A stretch of DNA of 64,000 nt from positions 23,031 through 87,030 of the forward strand of contig CANRPY010000003.1 in the NCBI GenBank assembly GCA_947632595.1, read 5' to 3'. The translations under genes and the position numbers were made by a program. This document shows, piece after piece, positions 25,950-34,516 of this stretch (its first letter is position 1; each line of letters opens with the position of its first letter). A model generated the notes under the pieces. That model was given only the letters and a program-made list of their open reading frames with translations. It was not told the origin of the DNA and did not search any database. The DNA comes from an uncultured Bacilli bacterium (GTDB lineage Bacteria; Bacillota_I; Bacilli_A; RF39; UBA660).

Positions 25950-26078
25950 TTTGAATTATTAACAAATTATCCACAAGTTAAATATTCATTTATGCTTACC
26001 ATTTATAAGAAAAAATGACATTTTTAACAATTTCCACAGTAATAATAAAAATAATTTTAAAGAAAGAAGGAATATAAT
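25950..26078. other. dnaA-dnaN spacer with DnaA box and AT-rich repeats
   Basis: A perfect TTATCCACA lies at 25967-25975 and a weaker TTTCCACAG at 26031-26039. Immediately after the second is TAATAATAA (26040-26048) and a strongly AT-rich run. The layout resembles the unwinding half of bipartite Bacillus-type origins. The dnaN ribosome site is AGAAGGAA. Confidence 0.6.
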
Positions 26079-27206
26079 ATGAAATTTACGATTAAGAAGG
26101 ATTTATTACTTGATGCCTTAATAAAAGTATCTAAGGCAATCTCTACTAAGAATTTAATTCCAGTACTTGGAGGAATTAAATTTGATTTAAAAAAGAAAAA
26201 ATTGGTTTTAACTGCTAGTGATAATGATATTACGATTCAAACTGTTATAGAAAGTAATTCAGATGATGAATTTAAGATTGATAGTGAAGGTAGTATTATA
26301 ATATCTGGAAAGTATATTTTAGATATTGTTAGAAAATTACCTGATGAATATATTAATATAGAAGTTATAGATGAGTTAAAGATTTTGATTTATACAGAAA
26401 ATAGAGAATTTAATTTAAATGGTATTAGTGAATCTGAATATCCTAATATTGGTCTTGAAGAAAGTAAAAAGAAAATTGATTTAAAAGCAGGTACTTTAAA
26501 AGCTATTGTTAATCAAACTGCTTTTGCTACTTCTAATGAGGAAAGTAAACCTATTCTTACTGGTATTAACTTTAATATAGTAGGGGATATGTTAGAATGT
26601 AATGCTACAGATTCTTATCGTTTAGCTAGAAAGATTGTTAAATTAGATAAAGTTAGTGATGAAAATTATAATATTGTTATTCCTAGTCATAATCTTTTAG
26701 AATTTGTTAAGATTTTAGGAGATGATGAAGAAGTTGTTGAATTACATATCTTTAGTAATAAGATTTTATTTAAAAATGGTAATTTAAAATTCGAATCTCG
26801 TTTAATTAATGGTGCTTATCCTAATACTTCTAATTTATTACCAGATGATTCTATGCTTGTTGTTAGTACTAATTTAAATGATTTCTATAACGTTATTGAT
26901 CGTGTTAGTATTTTAACTAGTGATAAAGAGAAAAATATTGTTACTTTAGAAACGAATGGTAATACTTTAATTTTAAAGAGTAGTTCTGTTGAGATTGGTA
27001 GAGTAGAGGAGAAAATGAATATTGTTAAGAATAATGATGAAGATATTAAAATCTCCTTTAGTGCTAAATATATGATGGATGCTTTAAAAAGTTTTTCCAC
27101 AGAATCTGTTGATTTACATTTTGTAGGAGAAATTAAACCAATTTTAATTAAATCTACAGAAGATGAGAGTTTAACTCAATTAGTTTTACCAATTCGTACT
27201 TATTAA
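26079..27206 (+). CDS. dnaN: DNA polymerase III beta subunit (sliding clamp)
   Basis: Ring-shaped clamp that tethers polymerase to DNA. 375 residues forming three similar domains. It starts MKFTIKKDLLLDALIKVSKAI. FATSNEESKPILTGINF begins the second domain, and it ends ESLTQLVLPIRTY, which closes the hydrophobic partner-binding pocket. Downstream of dnaA as in nearly all bacteria and closed by its own terminator. Confidence 0.97.
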   Translation: MKFTIKKDLLLDALIKVSKAISTKNLIPVLGGIKFDLKKKKLVLTASDNDITIQTVIESNSDDEFKIDSEGSIIISGKYILDIVRKLPDEYINIEVIDELKILIYTENREFNLNGISESEYPNIGLEESKKKIDLKAGTLKAIVNQTAFATSNEESKPILTGINFNIVGDMLECNATDSYRLARKIVKLDKVSDENYNIVIPSHNLLEFVKILGDDEEVVELHIFSNKILFKNGNLKFESRLINGAYPNTSNLLPDDSMLVVSTNLNDFYNVIDRVSILTSDKEKNIVTLETNGNTLILKSSSVEIGRVEEKMNIVKNNDEDIKISFSAKYMMDALKSFSTESVDLHFVGEIKPILIKSTEDESLTQLVLPIRTY

Positions 27207-27239
27207 AAAGAGAAATCAAAAGAATTTCTCTTTTTTTTT
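27206..27239 (+). terminator. Terminator after dnaN
   Basis: AAAGAGAAAT-CAAAAGA-ATTTCTCTTT stem followed by nine T in all. Separates dnaN from the comK homologue. Confidence 0.9.
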
Positions 27240-27342
27240 GCAATAAATCTTATTTATCGACAAAAATAGATTATTTTCGACATTTTTGTTTGTTATTTTA
27301 GTAGGCAAGAACTTTTTATTAGGTTCTGAAGGGGGATTTTTT

Positions 27343-27795
27343 ATGATTCATAAATATGAATTTAGTAAAGGAACTTTAGCAATTGTTCCAAATGATGAAG
27401 AAACTAGTTTAGTTTTAGAAGATAAGGAGAGGTATATTGTTCAAGAAAAGCCATTTCGTATTATGGAAGATAGTTGTCATTACTTTGGAAGTAGTTATGA
27501 AGGAAGAAAAGAGGGAGCTAAGGCTATTTTAGGTGCTGAATATAAAGTACCAATTGTTGTTGAGGATTCTTCTAATTTGATTGCTTTTCCAACGACATCG
27601 CCATATGCTGATGATTGTGCTTGGATTTCTTTAAAAAGAGTCTTCAATATTTATAAGATTGATAACTATCACACGAAAATTGTGTTTGATAATCAAGAAG
27701 AAATCATTGTTCCATGTTCCTTTCGATCTGTTGAAAATCAACTATCGAGAGCTTCTCGTTTAGATTTAGTTTTACAAAACCGAAAAAATAGTTAA
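27343..27795 (+). CDS. comK: ComK family competence transcription factor homologue
   Basis: In Bacillus, ComK binds paired AT-boxes and switches on the DNA-uptake genes. This 150-residue protein keeps the two family blocks: DSCHYFGSSYEGRKEG (43-58) and FPTTSPYADDCAWIS (82-96). It also has SVENQLSRASRL (129-140), aligning by eye with Bacillus DRSCRFFGSSYAGRK, FPTLSSTRPQCGWIS and FENQVYRTAWL. It stops soon after the last block, about 40 residues short of Bacillus ComK (192). Start at 27343 follows a GGGGG ribosome site. It occupies the place between dnaN and recF where an S4-domain gene usually sits. Confidence 0.85.
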   Translation: MIHKYEFSKGTLAIVPNDEETSLVLEDKERYIVQEKPFRIMEDSCHYFGSSYEGRKEGAKAILGAEYKVPIVVEDSSNLIAFPTTSPYADDCAWISLKRVFNIYKIDNYHTKIVFDNQEEIIVPCSFRSVENQLSRASRLDLVLQNRKNS

Positions 27796-27810
27796 AAAAC
27801 TATTTTTTTC
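27783..27810 (+). terminator. Terminator after the comK homologue
   Basis: AAATAGTT-AAAA-AACTATTT stem overlapping the TAA stop, followed by TTTT. Confidence 0.85.
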
Positions 27811-27830
27811 GTGCTTTAAAAGCTCATATA

Positions 27831-27839
27831 TGGTATAAT
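27831..27839 (+). promoter_or_regulatory. Extended -10 promoter for recF-gyrB-gyrA
   Basis: TGGTATAAT just after the comK terminator; the -35 is weak. Transcription would start about 60 nt before recF. Confidence 0.7.
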
Positions 27840-27884
27840 ATTACTGTATGTATAGGAATACCACATTAGGGGATAGGTGAGAGT

Positions 27885-27911
27885 ATGTGTCTTTTAATCG
27901 GGTTTAAATGA
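27885..27911 (+). CDS. Possible 8-codon leader ORF coupled to recF
   Basis: ATG at 27885 preceded by AGGTGAG encodes MCLLIGFK and stops at TGA 27909-27911, overlapping the recF ATG (27908-27910) as ATGA. recF itself has no ribosome site directly upstream and has an in-frame stop just before its ATG. This suggests recF is translated by reinitiation from the mini-ORF. The product is probably not functional in itself. Confidence 0.5.
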   Translation: MCLLIGFK

Positions 27912-29020
27912 AAATTAATAAAATAAATCTTGTTCATTTTCGTAATTATTTAAAATTAAATTTATCTTTAGGTCCTCAAATGAATATTTTTGTTGGGGAT
28001 AATGCACAAGGAAAGACTAATATTTTAGAAGCAATTACGATTTTAGCACTTACAAAATCACATCGAGTAGGAACAAGTCCTAATATTATTATGTTTTCTA
28101 AGAATAAATGTAGGATTGGTGGGACAGTCCAAAAAGATAAAATTCTTACCAAATTAGATGTGGAAATTACTGAAGATACAAAAAAATTAAGTGTGAATCA
28201 TACGAATATCAAAAAAGTAGCGGATTATTTATCTCATTTAACTATTATTGTATTTACTCCAGATGATTTAGAGATTATTAAAGGATCTCCTAGTGAGAGA
28301 AGAAATTTATTAAATATTCAGTTATGTCAATTATCTAGAGAATATGTAAAAGTTTATAATGAATATAATCGTTTATTAAAAACTAGAAATGAGTATTTAA
28401 AGATTTTATTTCAAAATAGTATTGCAGATACTAATTATTTGGATATTATTACGGATAAGTTAATTGAAAAAGCTATTTTTATTTATCAAAAAAGAAAAGA
28501 GTATCTTGATTTCATTAATTTACATATTAATGAATATTTTCAAAAGATTACAAATGATGATGGTATTCGAGTTTGTTATCTACCAAATGTTATTTTTGAT
28601 GATTATGAATATGAGACTATTCGTAAAAAATTAAAGCATACATTTAAGAAAAATTATATGAAAGAACTTAATTATGGTATGACAATATATGGTCCACATC
28701 GAGATGATTTTGTTTTTGAATATCGTGGAAATGATTTAAAATATTATGGTTCTCAAGGACAACAAAAGGTAGCAATTTTATCTTTTAAATTATCAGAAAT
28801 TCCTATTTTTCAAGAGATTACGGGGACTTTACCTGTTTTACTTCTTGATGATATTTTTAGTGAATTAGATATTAAAAAGAGAAATCAACTCCTTAGATTT
28901 ATTCAAATTGATGGTATTCAAAGTATTATTACTACTACAGATTTGCGAAATATTCAAAAGAAATATATTAATCAAGCAAATGTTTATGTTGTAAAAGATG
29001 GAAATATAGAAAGAAGGTAA
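27908..29020 (+). CDS. recF: DNA replication and repair protein RecF
   Basis: SMC-like ATPase that helps load RecA at gaps. Walker [15 protein letters not shown] near residue 30, signature region [16 protein letters not shown] and Walker [12 protein letters not shown]. 370 residues. Its first codons [14 protein letters not shown] match the family, so the start at 27908 is secure despite the missing ribosome site. gyrB begins 4 nt later. Confidence 0.97.
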   Translation: MKINKINLVHFRNYLKLNLSLGPQMNIFVGDNAQGKTNILEAITILALTKSHRVGTSPNIIMFSKNKCRIGGTVQKDKILTKLDVEITEDTKKLSVNHTNIKKVADYLSHLTIIVFTPDDLEIIKGSPSERRNLLNIQLCQLSREYVKVYNEYNRLLKTRNEYLKILFQNSIADTNYLDIITDKLIEKAIFIYQKRKEYLDFINLHINEYFQKITNDDGIRVCYLPNVIFDDYEYETIRKKLKHTFKKNYMKELNYGMTIYGPHRDDFVFEYRGNDLKYYGSQGQQKVAILSFKLSEIPIFQEITGTLPVLLLDDIFSELDIKKRNQLLRFIQIDGIQSIITTTDLRNIQKKYINQANVYVVKDGNIERR

Positions 29021-29024
29021 GAAT

Positions 29025-30950
29025 ATGGAAGAAAAAGTAAAAAATGATTATGATTCTTCGGCTATACAAGTCTTAGAAGGGTTAGAAGCTGTTCGAAAAA
29101 GACCTGGTATGTATATTGGTACAACTAGTTCTAGAGGACTTCACCATTTAGTTTGGGAGATTGTGGATAATTCTATTGATGAGGCATTAGCTGGATATTG
29201 TACCCATATCGAAGTAACAATTTGCAAAGATAATAGTATTATTGTAAAAGATGATGGTAGAGGGATTCCTGTTGATATTCATCCAAAGACTGGTAAAAGT
29301 ACGGTAGAAACTGTTTATACGGTTCTTCACGCTGGAGGAAAATTTGGTGGTGGAGGATATAAAGTATCTGGAGGACTTCATGGTGTTGGTGCAAGTGTTG
29401 TTAATGCTTTATCTGACTGGTTAGAAGTTAAGGTATATCGTAATGGAAACGTTTATTATCAAAGATATAGTAATGGTGGACATCCTGATGATGAATTAAA
29501 GGTTATTGATCATTGTGATTTAGAAAGAACAGGTACGGTTGTTCATTTCTTACCAGATGATGATATTTTTACAGAAACTACTGTTTATGATTATGATATT
29601 TTAAAAAATCGTTTAAAAGAATTAGCTTTTTTAAATAAAGGACTTAGAATTTCTTTATATGATGAGAGAGAAGCAGATAAAAAAGATTCTTTCTGTTATG
29701 AAGGTGGACTTGTAGAATATGTACAAATGCTTAATAAAGCAAAGAATCCTATTCATGAGACGATTGTGGATATTGATGGTGAAGATAGTGATATTCGTGT
29801 AGAAGTAGCTTTACAATATAATGAATCTTATAATGAGAGTATTTATTCTTTTGTTAATAATATTACAACTCCTGAAGGTGGTACTCATGAAGATGGTGTT
29901 AGAAGAGCTTTAACTAGAATTCTTAATAAATATGCTTCTAATGCTGGTATTTTAAAAGAAAAAGATGATCCATTATCTGGAGAAGATGTACGTGAAGGTT
30001 TAACAATGATTATTTCTGTTAAACATCCTAATCCTCAATTTGAAGGACAAACTAAGACTAAATTAGGAAATAGTGAAGTTCGTGGAATTGCTGATAAAAT
30101 CTTTTCTGAGACATTTGAAAGATTTTTAATGGAAAACCCTGATCAAGCTCGTATTATTGTAGATAAAGCTATGACTGCTAGTAGGGCAAGAGTTGCTGCT
30201 AAAAAAGCACGTGAACTTACTCGTAGAAAGGGAGACTTAGATGTTACGAATTTCTATGGAAAACTTTCTGATTGTAAAAGTAAAGATGCAACTGTTTCTG
30301 AAATCTTTTTAGTCGAGGGAGATTCTGCTGGAGGATCTGCTATTAAAGGTAGAGATTCTATGACGCAGGCTATTTTACCTTTACGTGGTAAGATTTTAAA
30401 CGTAGAAAAAGCAAGACTTGATAGGGCTCTTAGTAATGAAGAAATTCGTACGATTATTACGGCTTTTGGAACTGGAATAGGGGAAGAGTTTGATTTATCT
30501 AAACTTCGTTATCATAAAATTATTATTATGACAGATGCTGATGTAGATGGTAGTCATATTCGTGTGTTGTTACTTACTTTATTCTATCGTTTCTTCCGTC
30601 CTATTGTTGAAGCTGGACATGTTTATGCTGCTCAACCGCCATTATTTTGTATAAAACATGGAAAAACGATTAAATATGTTCTTAATGAAGAAGAAAGAGA
30701 TGAGTATCTTGCTACTTTATCTCCTAATACCAAATATGATATTGCTCGTATGAAAGGTTTAGGAGAGATGGATGCAGAAGAGTTAAATGAAACGACTATG
30801 GATATTCATAAACGTGTATTAAGACAAATTACTGTAGATGATGCTATGGCAGCAGATGAGGTTTTCTCTAAGTTGATGGGTGAAGAAGTTGAACCTAGAC
30901 GAGAGTTTATTGAAACGAATGCAACTTATGTTGAAAACTTAGATGTTTAG
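29025..30950 (+). CDS. gyrB: DNA gyrase subunit B
   Basis: ATPase subunit of gyrase, which adds negative supercoils. GHKL ATP-binding region with [11 protein letters not shown] and DDGRGIPV; lid/GHL loop around [14 protein letters not shown]. The Toprim domain has EGDSAGGSA and DADVDGSHI (metal-binding Asp). It ends in the [12 protein letters not shown] tail diagnostic of GyrB. 641 residues, complete. An AGGAGG over its stop region drives gyrA. Confidence 0.98.
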   Translation: MEEKVKNDYDSSAIQVLEGLEAVRKRPGMYIGTTSSRGLHHLVWEIVDNSIDEALAGYCTHIEVTICKDNSIIVKDDGRGIPVDIHPKTGKSTVETVYTVLHAGGKFGGGGYKVSGGLHGVGASVVNALSDWLEVKVYRNGNVYYQRYSNGGHPDDELKVIDHCDLERTGTVVHFLPDDDIFTETTVYDYDILKNRLKELAFLNKGLRISLYDEREADKKDSFCYEGGLVEYVQMLNKAKNPIHETIVDIDGEDSDIRVEVALQYNESYNESIYSFVNNITTPEGGTHEDGVRRALTRILNKYASNAGILKEKDDPLSGEDVREGLTMIISVKHPNPQFEGQTKTKLGNSEVRGIADKIFSETFERFLMENPDQARIIVDKAMTASRARVAAKKARELTRRKGDLDVTNFYGKLSDCKSKDATVSEIFLVEGDSAGGSAIKGRDSMTQAILPLRGKILNVEKARLDRALSNEEIRTIITAFGTGIGEEFDLSKLRYHKIIIMTDADVDGSHIRVLLLTLFYRFFRPIVEAGHVYAAQPPLFCIKHGKTIKYVLNEEERDEYLATLSPNTKYDIARMKGLGEMDAEELNETTMDIHKRVLRQITVDDAMAADEVFSKLMGEEVEPRREFIETNATYVENLDV

Positions 30951-30959
30951 GAGGTTTAT

Positions 30960-33485
30960 ATGGATCGATTAGAAAAAAATAATATTGTTAAAGAAGTCCA
31001 AGATTCCTTTTTGGAATATTCAATGAGTGTTATTGTTGCTCGTGCTTTACCTGATCTTAGAGATGGTTTAAAGCCTGTTCATAGACGTATTTTATACTCT
31101 ATGTTTGAATCTTGTTATACTCCTGATAAACCGCATAAAAAGAGTGCTAGAATTGTTGGAGATGTTATGGGTAAATATCACCCACATGGAGATTCTTCTA
31201 TCTATGAAGCTATGGTTCGTATGGCTCAAGATTTTTCTTACCGTTATATGTTAGTTGATGGACATGGTAATTTTGGTAATATAGAAGGTTATGGGGCTGC
31301 TGCTATGCGTTATACTGAGTCTCGTCTTTCTAAGATATCTTTGGAATTGCTTCGAAATATCAATAAAGATACGGTTAATTTTATTCCTAACTTTGATGAG
31401 AGTGAAAGAGAACCTGAAGTTTTACCTTCTAGATTTCCTAATATTTTAGTAAATGGTACAACGGGTATTGCTGTTGGTATGGCAACGAATATTCCTCCTC
31501 ATAACTTAGGGGAAGTCATTGATGGTTGTGTTGCTTATATTGATAATCCTGATATTACTTTAGATGAAATGATGAAGTATATTAAAGGTCCTGATTTCCC
31601 TACTGGTGCTATTATTCTTGGAAATAGTGGTATTAGACAAGCTTATGAAACGGGTAGGGGAACTATTACGATACGTAGTAAGGCTACTATAGAGGAATCT
31701 AATGGCAAACAATGTATTGTTATTGATGAGGTTCCTTATGGTGTTAATACTTTAGAGTTAAAAAATAAAGTTGCTGAACTTGTTCATAATAAAATTATTG
31801 ATGGAATTGCGGATTATCATTCTGATTTAAAAGATGGAATTAAAATTACAATTACTTTAAAAAAGGATGCGAATGCTCAAGTTGTTTTAAATAAGTTATA
31901 TAAACATACGCAATTTCAAACAACTTATGGTATTATCTTTTTAATGCTTGATCAAGGAGTTCCTAAAACTCTTGGTTTAAAAGATATTATTGTTAAGTAT
32001 ATTGATTATCAAAAAGAAATTATTATTCGTAGAACACGCTTTGATTTAGATGTTGCGGAAAAAAGAGTTCATATTTTAGAGGGTTTAAAGATTGCTCTTG
32101 ATAATATTGATGCTGTTATTAAAATTATTCGTGGTGCTGATTCTGATGATGAAGCTCGTGATGGTTTGATGAAGAACTTTGGTCTTACGGATGTTCAAGC
32201 AAATGCTATTCTTGAGATGAAATTACGTCGTTTAACGGGCTTAGAGCGTGAAAAGATTGAAAGTGAACTAAATGACTTGTTAAAGTTAATTGAAGAATTA
32301 AAGGCTATTTTAGCTAGTGATCAGAAGATATTAGAAGTTATTAAAAATGAATTATTAGAAATTAAACAAAAATATGGTGATGAGAGACGTACTCATATTG
32401 ATATGACTGCTATTGAGTATATTGAAGATGAGTCTTTGATTCCTGAGGAAGATATCATTATTAATCTTACTAAGAATGGTTATATTAAACGTTTAAGAAC
32501 CGATACTTATAAGACACAAAATCGTGGTGGTGTAGGTATTAAAGGTATGTCTACTAACGAAGAAGACTTTGTGGAAAGAATTTTATCGATGAGTACCCAT
32601 GATTATCTATTATTCTTCTCGAATCGTGGTAGAGTCTATCGAATGAAGGGTTATGAGGTTCCTGAATTTTCTAGACAATCTAAAGGAATTCCTGTTATTA
32701 ATTTATTGCCACTTGAAAAAGATGAGAACATTCGTTCGATATTGAGTGTTAAACCGAATGATGGATTTACTAAATATTTATTATTTGTTACGAAGAATGG
32801 TATTGTTAAACGTACTGCTATTGAAGAGTTTGATAACATTCGTAAGAGTGGTAAAATTGCTATTGTTTTAAGGGAAGATGACGAATTAATTACTGTTAAA
32901 AAGACCTGTGGAAAAAATGAAATTGTCATTGGTGCAAGTAATGGACGTATGGTTCGATTTGATGAAAATGAGATTCGAAGCATGGGTCGTAGCAGTTCTG
33001 GTGTTAAGGGTATTGAACTAGAAGGTGCTATTGTTGTTGGTGCTGATGCTGTGGAATCTGGCCATATGGTATTAATTGTTACAGCTAATGGTTATGGAAA
33101 GAAATCTTATATTGATGAGTATCGTTTAACTCATCGTGGTAGCAAAGGTGTTAAGGCATACAATGTCACAGACAAGAATGGTATTTTGGTATCTCTTAAG
33201 TGTTTTAATCCTGATGCTTTATTAGATCTTATCTTAATGACAGATAGTGGTACTATTATTAAACTTCCTCTTGATCAAGTTTCTACGTTAAAGAGAGCTA
33301 CTCAAGGTGTTCGGTTAATGAATTTAAAGGATGAACAAAAAGTTTCCACTGTTGCTTTGGTAGAAAAGGATAAGAACGAAGAAGAATCCACAGAAAATGT
33401 GGAGGATTCTGATAATGAATTTCAATCAGATGAAAATAATCACAATGACATTGCTGATGAAGAAACAAAAGAGGAAAATGAATAA
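30960..33485 (+). CDS. gyrA: DNA gyrase subunit A
   Basis: Breakage-reunion subunit. The quinolone region reads [18 protein letters not shown], with Ser and Glu at the usual resistance positions. The catalytic Tyr is in [11 protein letters not shown]. The C-terminal pinwheel contains QNRGGVG in place of the canonical GyrA box QRRGGKG, so two box positions differ. An acidic tail of about 45 residues ends the 841-residue protein. Followed by two terminator hairpins. Confidence 0.98.
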   Translation: MDRLEKNNIVKEVQDSFLEYSMSVIVARALPDLRDGLKPVHRRILYSMFESCYTPDKPHKKSARIVGDVMGKYHPHGDSSIYEAMVRMAQDFSYRYMLVDGHGNFGNIEGYGAAAMRYTESRLSKISLELLRNINKDTVNFIPNFDESEREPEVLPSRFPNILVNGTTGIAVGMATNIPPHNLGEVIDGCVAYIDNPDITLDEMMKYIKGPDFPTGAIILGNSGIRQAYETGRGTITIRSKATIEESNGKQCIVIDEVPYGVNTLELKNKVAELVHNKIIDGIADYHSDLKDGIKITITLKKDANAQVVLNKLYKHTQFQTTYGIIFLMLDQGVPKTLGLKDIIVKYIDYQKEIIIRRTRFDLDVAEKRVHILEGLKIALDNIDAVIKIIRGADSDDEARDGLMKNFGLTDVQANAILEMKLRRLTGLEREKIESELNDLLKLIEELKAILASDQKILEVIKNELLEIKQKYGDERRTHIDMTAIEYIEDESLIPEEDIIINLTKNGYIKRLRTDTYKTQNRGGVGIKGMSTNEEDFVERILSMSTHDYLLFFSNRGRVYRMKGYEVPEFSRQSKGIPVINLLPLEKDENIRSILSVKPNDGFTKYLLFVTKNGIVKRTAIEEFDNIRKSGKIAIVLREDDELITVKKTCGKNEIVIGASNGRMVRFDENEIRSMGRSSSGVKGIELEGAIVVGADAVESGHMVLIVTANGYGKKSYIDEYRLTHRGSKGVKAYNVTDKNGILVSLKCFNPDALLDLILMTDSGTIIKLPLDQVSTLKRATQGVRLMNLKDEQKVSTVALVEKDKNEEESTENVEDSDNEFQSDENNHNDIADEETKEENE

Positions 33486-33500
33486 TTTTCCTCTTTTCTT
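33471..33500 (+). terminator. First terminator hairpin after gyrA
   Basis: GAGGAAAA ... TTTTCCTC stem spanning the stop codon (33471-33493), followed by a T-rich stretch. Confidence 0.75.
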
Positions 33501-33510
33501 TTTTATATTT

Positions 33511-33536
33511 AAAGGTCTAATTTAGGCCTTTTTTTG
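33511..33536 (+). terminator. Second terminator hairpin after gyrA
   Basis: AAAGGTCT-AATTT-AGGCCTTT stem (one G-U pair) followed by T-run. Two terminators in a row isolate the downstream site cluster from gyrase transcription. Confidence 0.85.
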
Positions 33537-33587
33537 ATATTAAAGGGAATTGTTACCTGTGGATAAAATGTTTTTGTTGTGAAAAAT

Positions 33588-33601
33588 ATTTCCCGGGAAA
33601 T
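33588..33601. promoter_or_regulatory. Noc-binding site 1 (NBS)
   Basis: ATTTCCCGGGAAAT, a perfect 14-bp palindrome identical to the Bacillus Noc consensus. Fits the noc gene at 16.8-18.1 kb. Confidence 0.9.
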
Positions 33602-33610
33602 AATTTTTAG

Positions 33611-33626
33611 TGTTTCACGTGGAACT
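33611..33626. promoter_or_regulatory. parS site 1
   Basis: TGTTTCACGTGGAACT, 14 of 16 matches to the ParB consensus TGTTTCACGTGAAACA. The core CACGTG is intact. Confidence 0.8.
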
Positions 33627-33645
33627 AATAGAGTGTTTGGGAAAT

Positions 33646-33659
33646 ATTTCCCGGGAAAT
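33646..33659. promoter_or_regulatory. Noc-binding site 2 (NBS)
   Basis: Second perfect ATTTCCCGGGAAAT, 58 bp after the first; the flanks TATTTCCCGGGAAATA are also identical. Confidence 0.9.
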
Positions 33660-33703
33660 AAAATTTTATTTTTCAACTAATTTTGTGTATTTTAAAATTC
33701 TTA

Positions 33704-33719
33704 TGTTTCACGTGAAACT
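33704..33719. promoter_or_regulatory. parS site 2
   Basis: TGTTTCACGTGAAACT, 15 of 16 matches to the parS consensus. Confidence 0.9.
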
Positions 33720-33818
33720 TTTTTCCACAAAAAATGTTAATTTCTATTTAATTTACTTTTCTATCATTTTTATTTTTTCTTCTTTTTTTTGCTAAAAAGC
33801 GATTTTAGTTTATTCATT

Positions 33819-33834
33819 TGTTTCACGTGAAACA
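33819..33834. promoter_or_regulatory. parS site 3
   Basis: TGTTTCACGTGAAACA, identical to the parS consensus; a perfect DnaA box starts two bases later (33836). Confidence 0.95.
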
Positions 33835-33908
33835 TTTATCCACAATTTTTGTTTATAATTAGATTTTTTTCTCTTTTTTATTCACAAATATTTACTTTTT
33901 ATCCACTT

Positions 33909-33914
33909 TATAAT
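33909..33914 (+). promoter_or_regulatory. -10 of the SRP RNA promoter
   Basis: TATAAT, 12 bases before the inferred RNA start. No clear -35; a near DnaA box (33899-33907) lies just upstream. Confidence 0.55.
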
Positions 33915-33925
33915 AAAATAATAAA

Positions 33926-34002
33926 CGTGCAATGAAAGTGATTGAACCAGGTCAGGATCGGGAGATAGCAGCCTTAAGGTCCGCCTTTCATGTGCACTTT
34001 TT
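33926..34002 (+). ncRNA. ffs: Signal recognition particle RNA (small bacterial type)
   Basis: RNA scaffold of the SRP, binding Ffh to target membrane and secreted proteins. The conserved helix 8 is clear: GTCAGG-ATC-GGGA-GAT-AGCAGC, with the GNRA tetraloop GGGA and the symmetric CAGG/AGCA loop. The outer stem pairs GTGCAATGAAAG with CTTTCATGTGCAC, and a T-run ends the gene. About 75 nt, the short form lacking an Alu domain. Position next to tadA-dnaX matches Bacillus scr. Confidence 0.93.
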
Positions 34003-34020
34003 CTATTTATGGAGGAATTT

Positions 34021-34470
34021 ATGGATAAACAGTACTTTTCTGTTGCTTTTCTTGAAGCAAAGAAAGCTTTTGAACAAGATGAAGTTCCAATTGGAGCTGT
34101 TATTGTGAAAGATGGCAATATTTTAGCTTCTGCACATAATCAAAAAGAAAAAGATTGTTGTTGCACTTCTCATGCAGAGATTTTAGCAATTCAACAAGCT
34201 TCTTCTAAATTACATAATTGGAGACTTGAAGATTGTGATTTATATGTTACTTTGGATCCTTGTCCTATGTGTGCAAGTGCGATAAAACAAGCAAGAATTC
34301 GTAATGTCTATTCTTGTTTAAACAATAACGACTTTCATAATCTTGAGTTAATTCAATCTATTTTTCAAACAGATTCTGTTAATCCTGAAGTACATTTTGA
34401 ATCTAATTTAGAAGTTCAAAAAGGAAAAGAAATCTTAAGTGAGTTCTTTAAAAAGCAAAGAAAACGTTAA
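34021..34470 (+). CDS. tadA: tRNA-specific adenosine-34 deaminase TadA
   Basis: Converts A34 to inosine in tRNA-Arg(ACG). Zinc/catalytic motifs SHAEILA (His and catalytic Glu) and PCPMCASAI (two Cys). 149 residues from the ATG at 34021, set by GGAGG at 34011. Residues 98-110 read SCLNNNDFHNLEL instead of the usual small-residue loop. This stretch is encoded by a 19-bp sequence also found three times in dnaX. A strong terminator follows. Confidence 0.93.
   Translation: MDKQYFSVAFLEAKKAFEQDEVPIGAVIVKDGNILASAHNQKEKDCCCTSHAEILAIQQASSKLHNWRLEDCDLYVTLDPCPMCASAIKQARIRNVYSCLNNNDFHNLELIQSIFQTDSVNPEVHFESNLEVQKGKEILSEFFKKQRKR
34317..34335 (+). repeat. 19-bp sequence shared with the dnaX repeats
   Basis: TTTAAACAATAACGACTTT inside tadA, in the same reading frame (LNNNDF) as the three identical copies in dnaX about 1.4 kb downstream. 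Confidence 0.9.
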
Positions 34471-34484
34471 TTTCTTTGCTTTTA
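34451..34484 (+). terminator. Terminator after tadA
   Basis: AAAAGCAAAGAAA-ACGTTAA-TTTCTTTGCTTTT: a perfect 13-bp stem around the stop codon. Confidence 0.85.
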
Positions 34485-34493
34485 TGTTATAAT
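34485..34493 (+). promoter_or_regulatory. Extended -10 promoter of dnaX
   Basis: TGTTATAAT right after the tadA hairpin, 24 nt before the dnaX start. Confidence 0.6.
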
Positions 34494-34516
34494 AAATCAT
34501 GAATGGGAGGTTTCTT

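Larger units (their letters stand above)
33540..33908. other. Non-coding origin-organising island: NBS, parS and DnaA boxes
   Basis: About 370 bases with no plausible gene, very AT-rich, between the gyrA terminators and the SRP RNA promoter. It contains, in order: a DnaA box (33558-33566, reverse), NBS, parS, NBS, parS, parS, a DnaA box (33836-33844) and a near-box TTATCCACT (33899-33907). The individual ParB and Noc sites are listed separately. Confidence 0.85.

Noticed and set aside
27240..27342. Possible ComK autoregulation box upstream of the comK homologue
   Set aside because: AAAA and TTTT blocks exist but not with the required five-base spacing in a pair; the region is too AT-rich for this to mean much.
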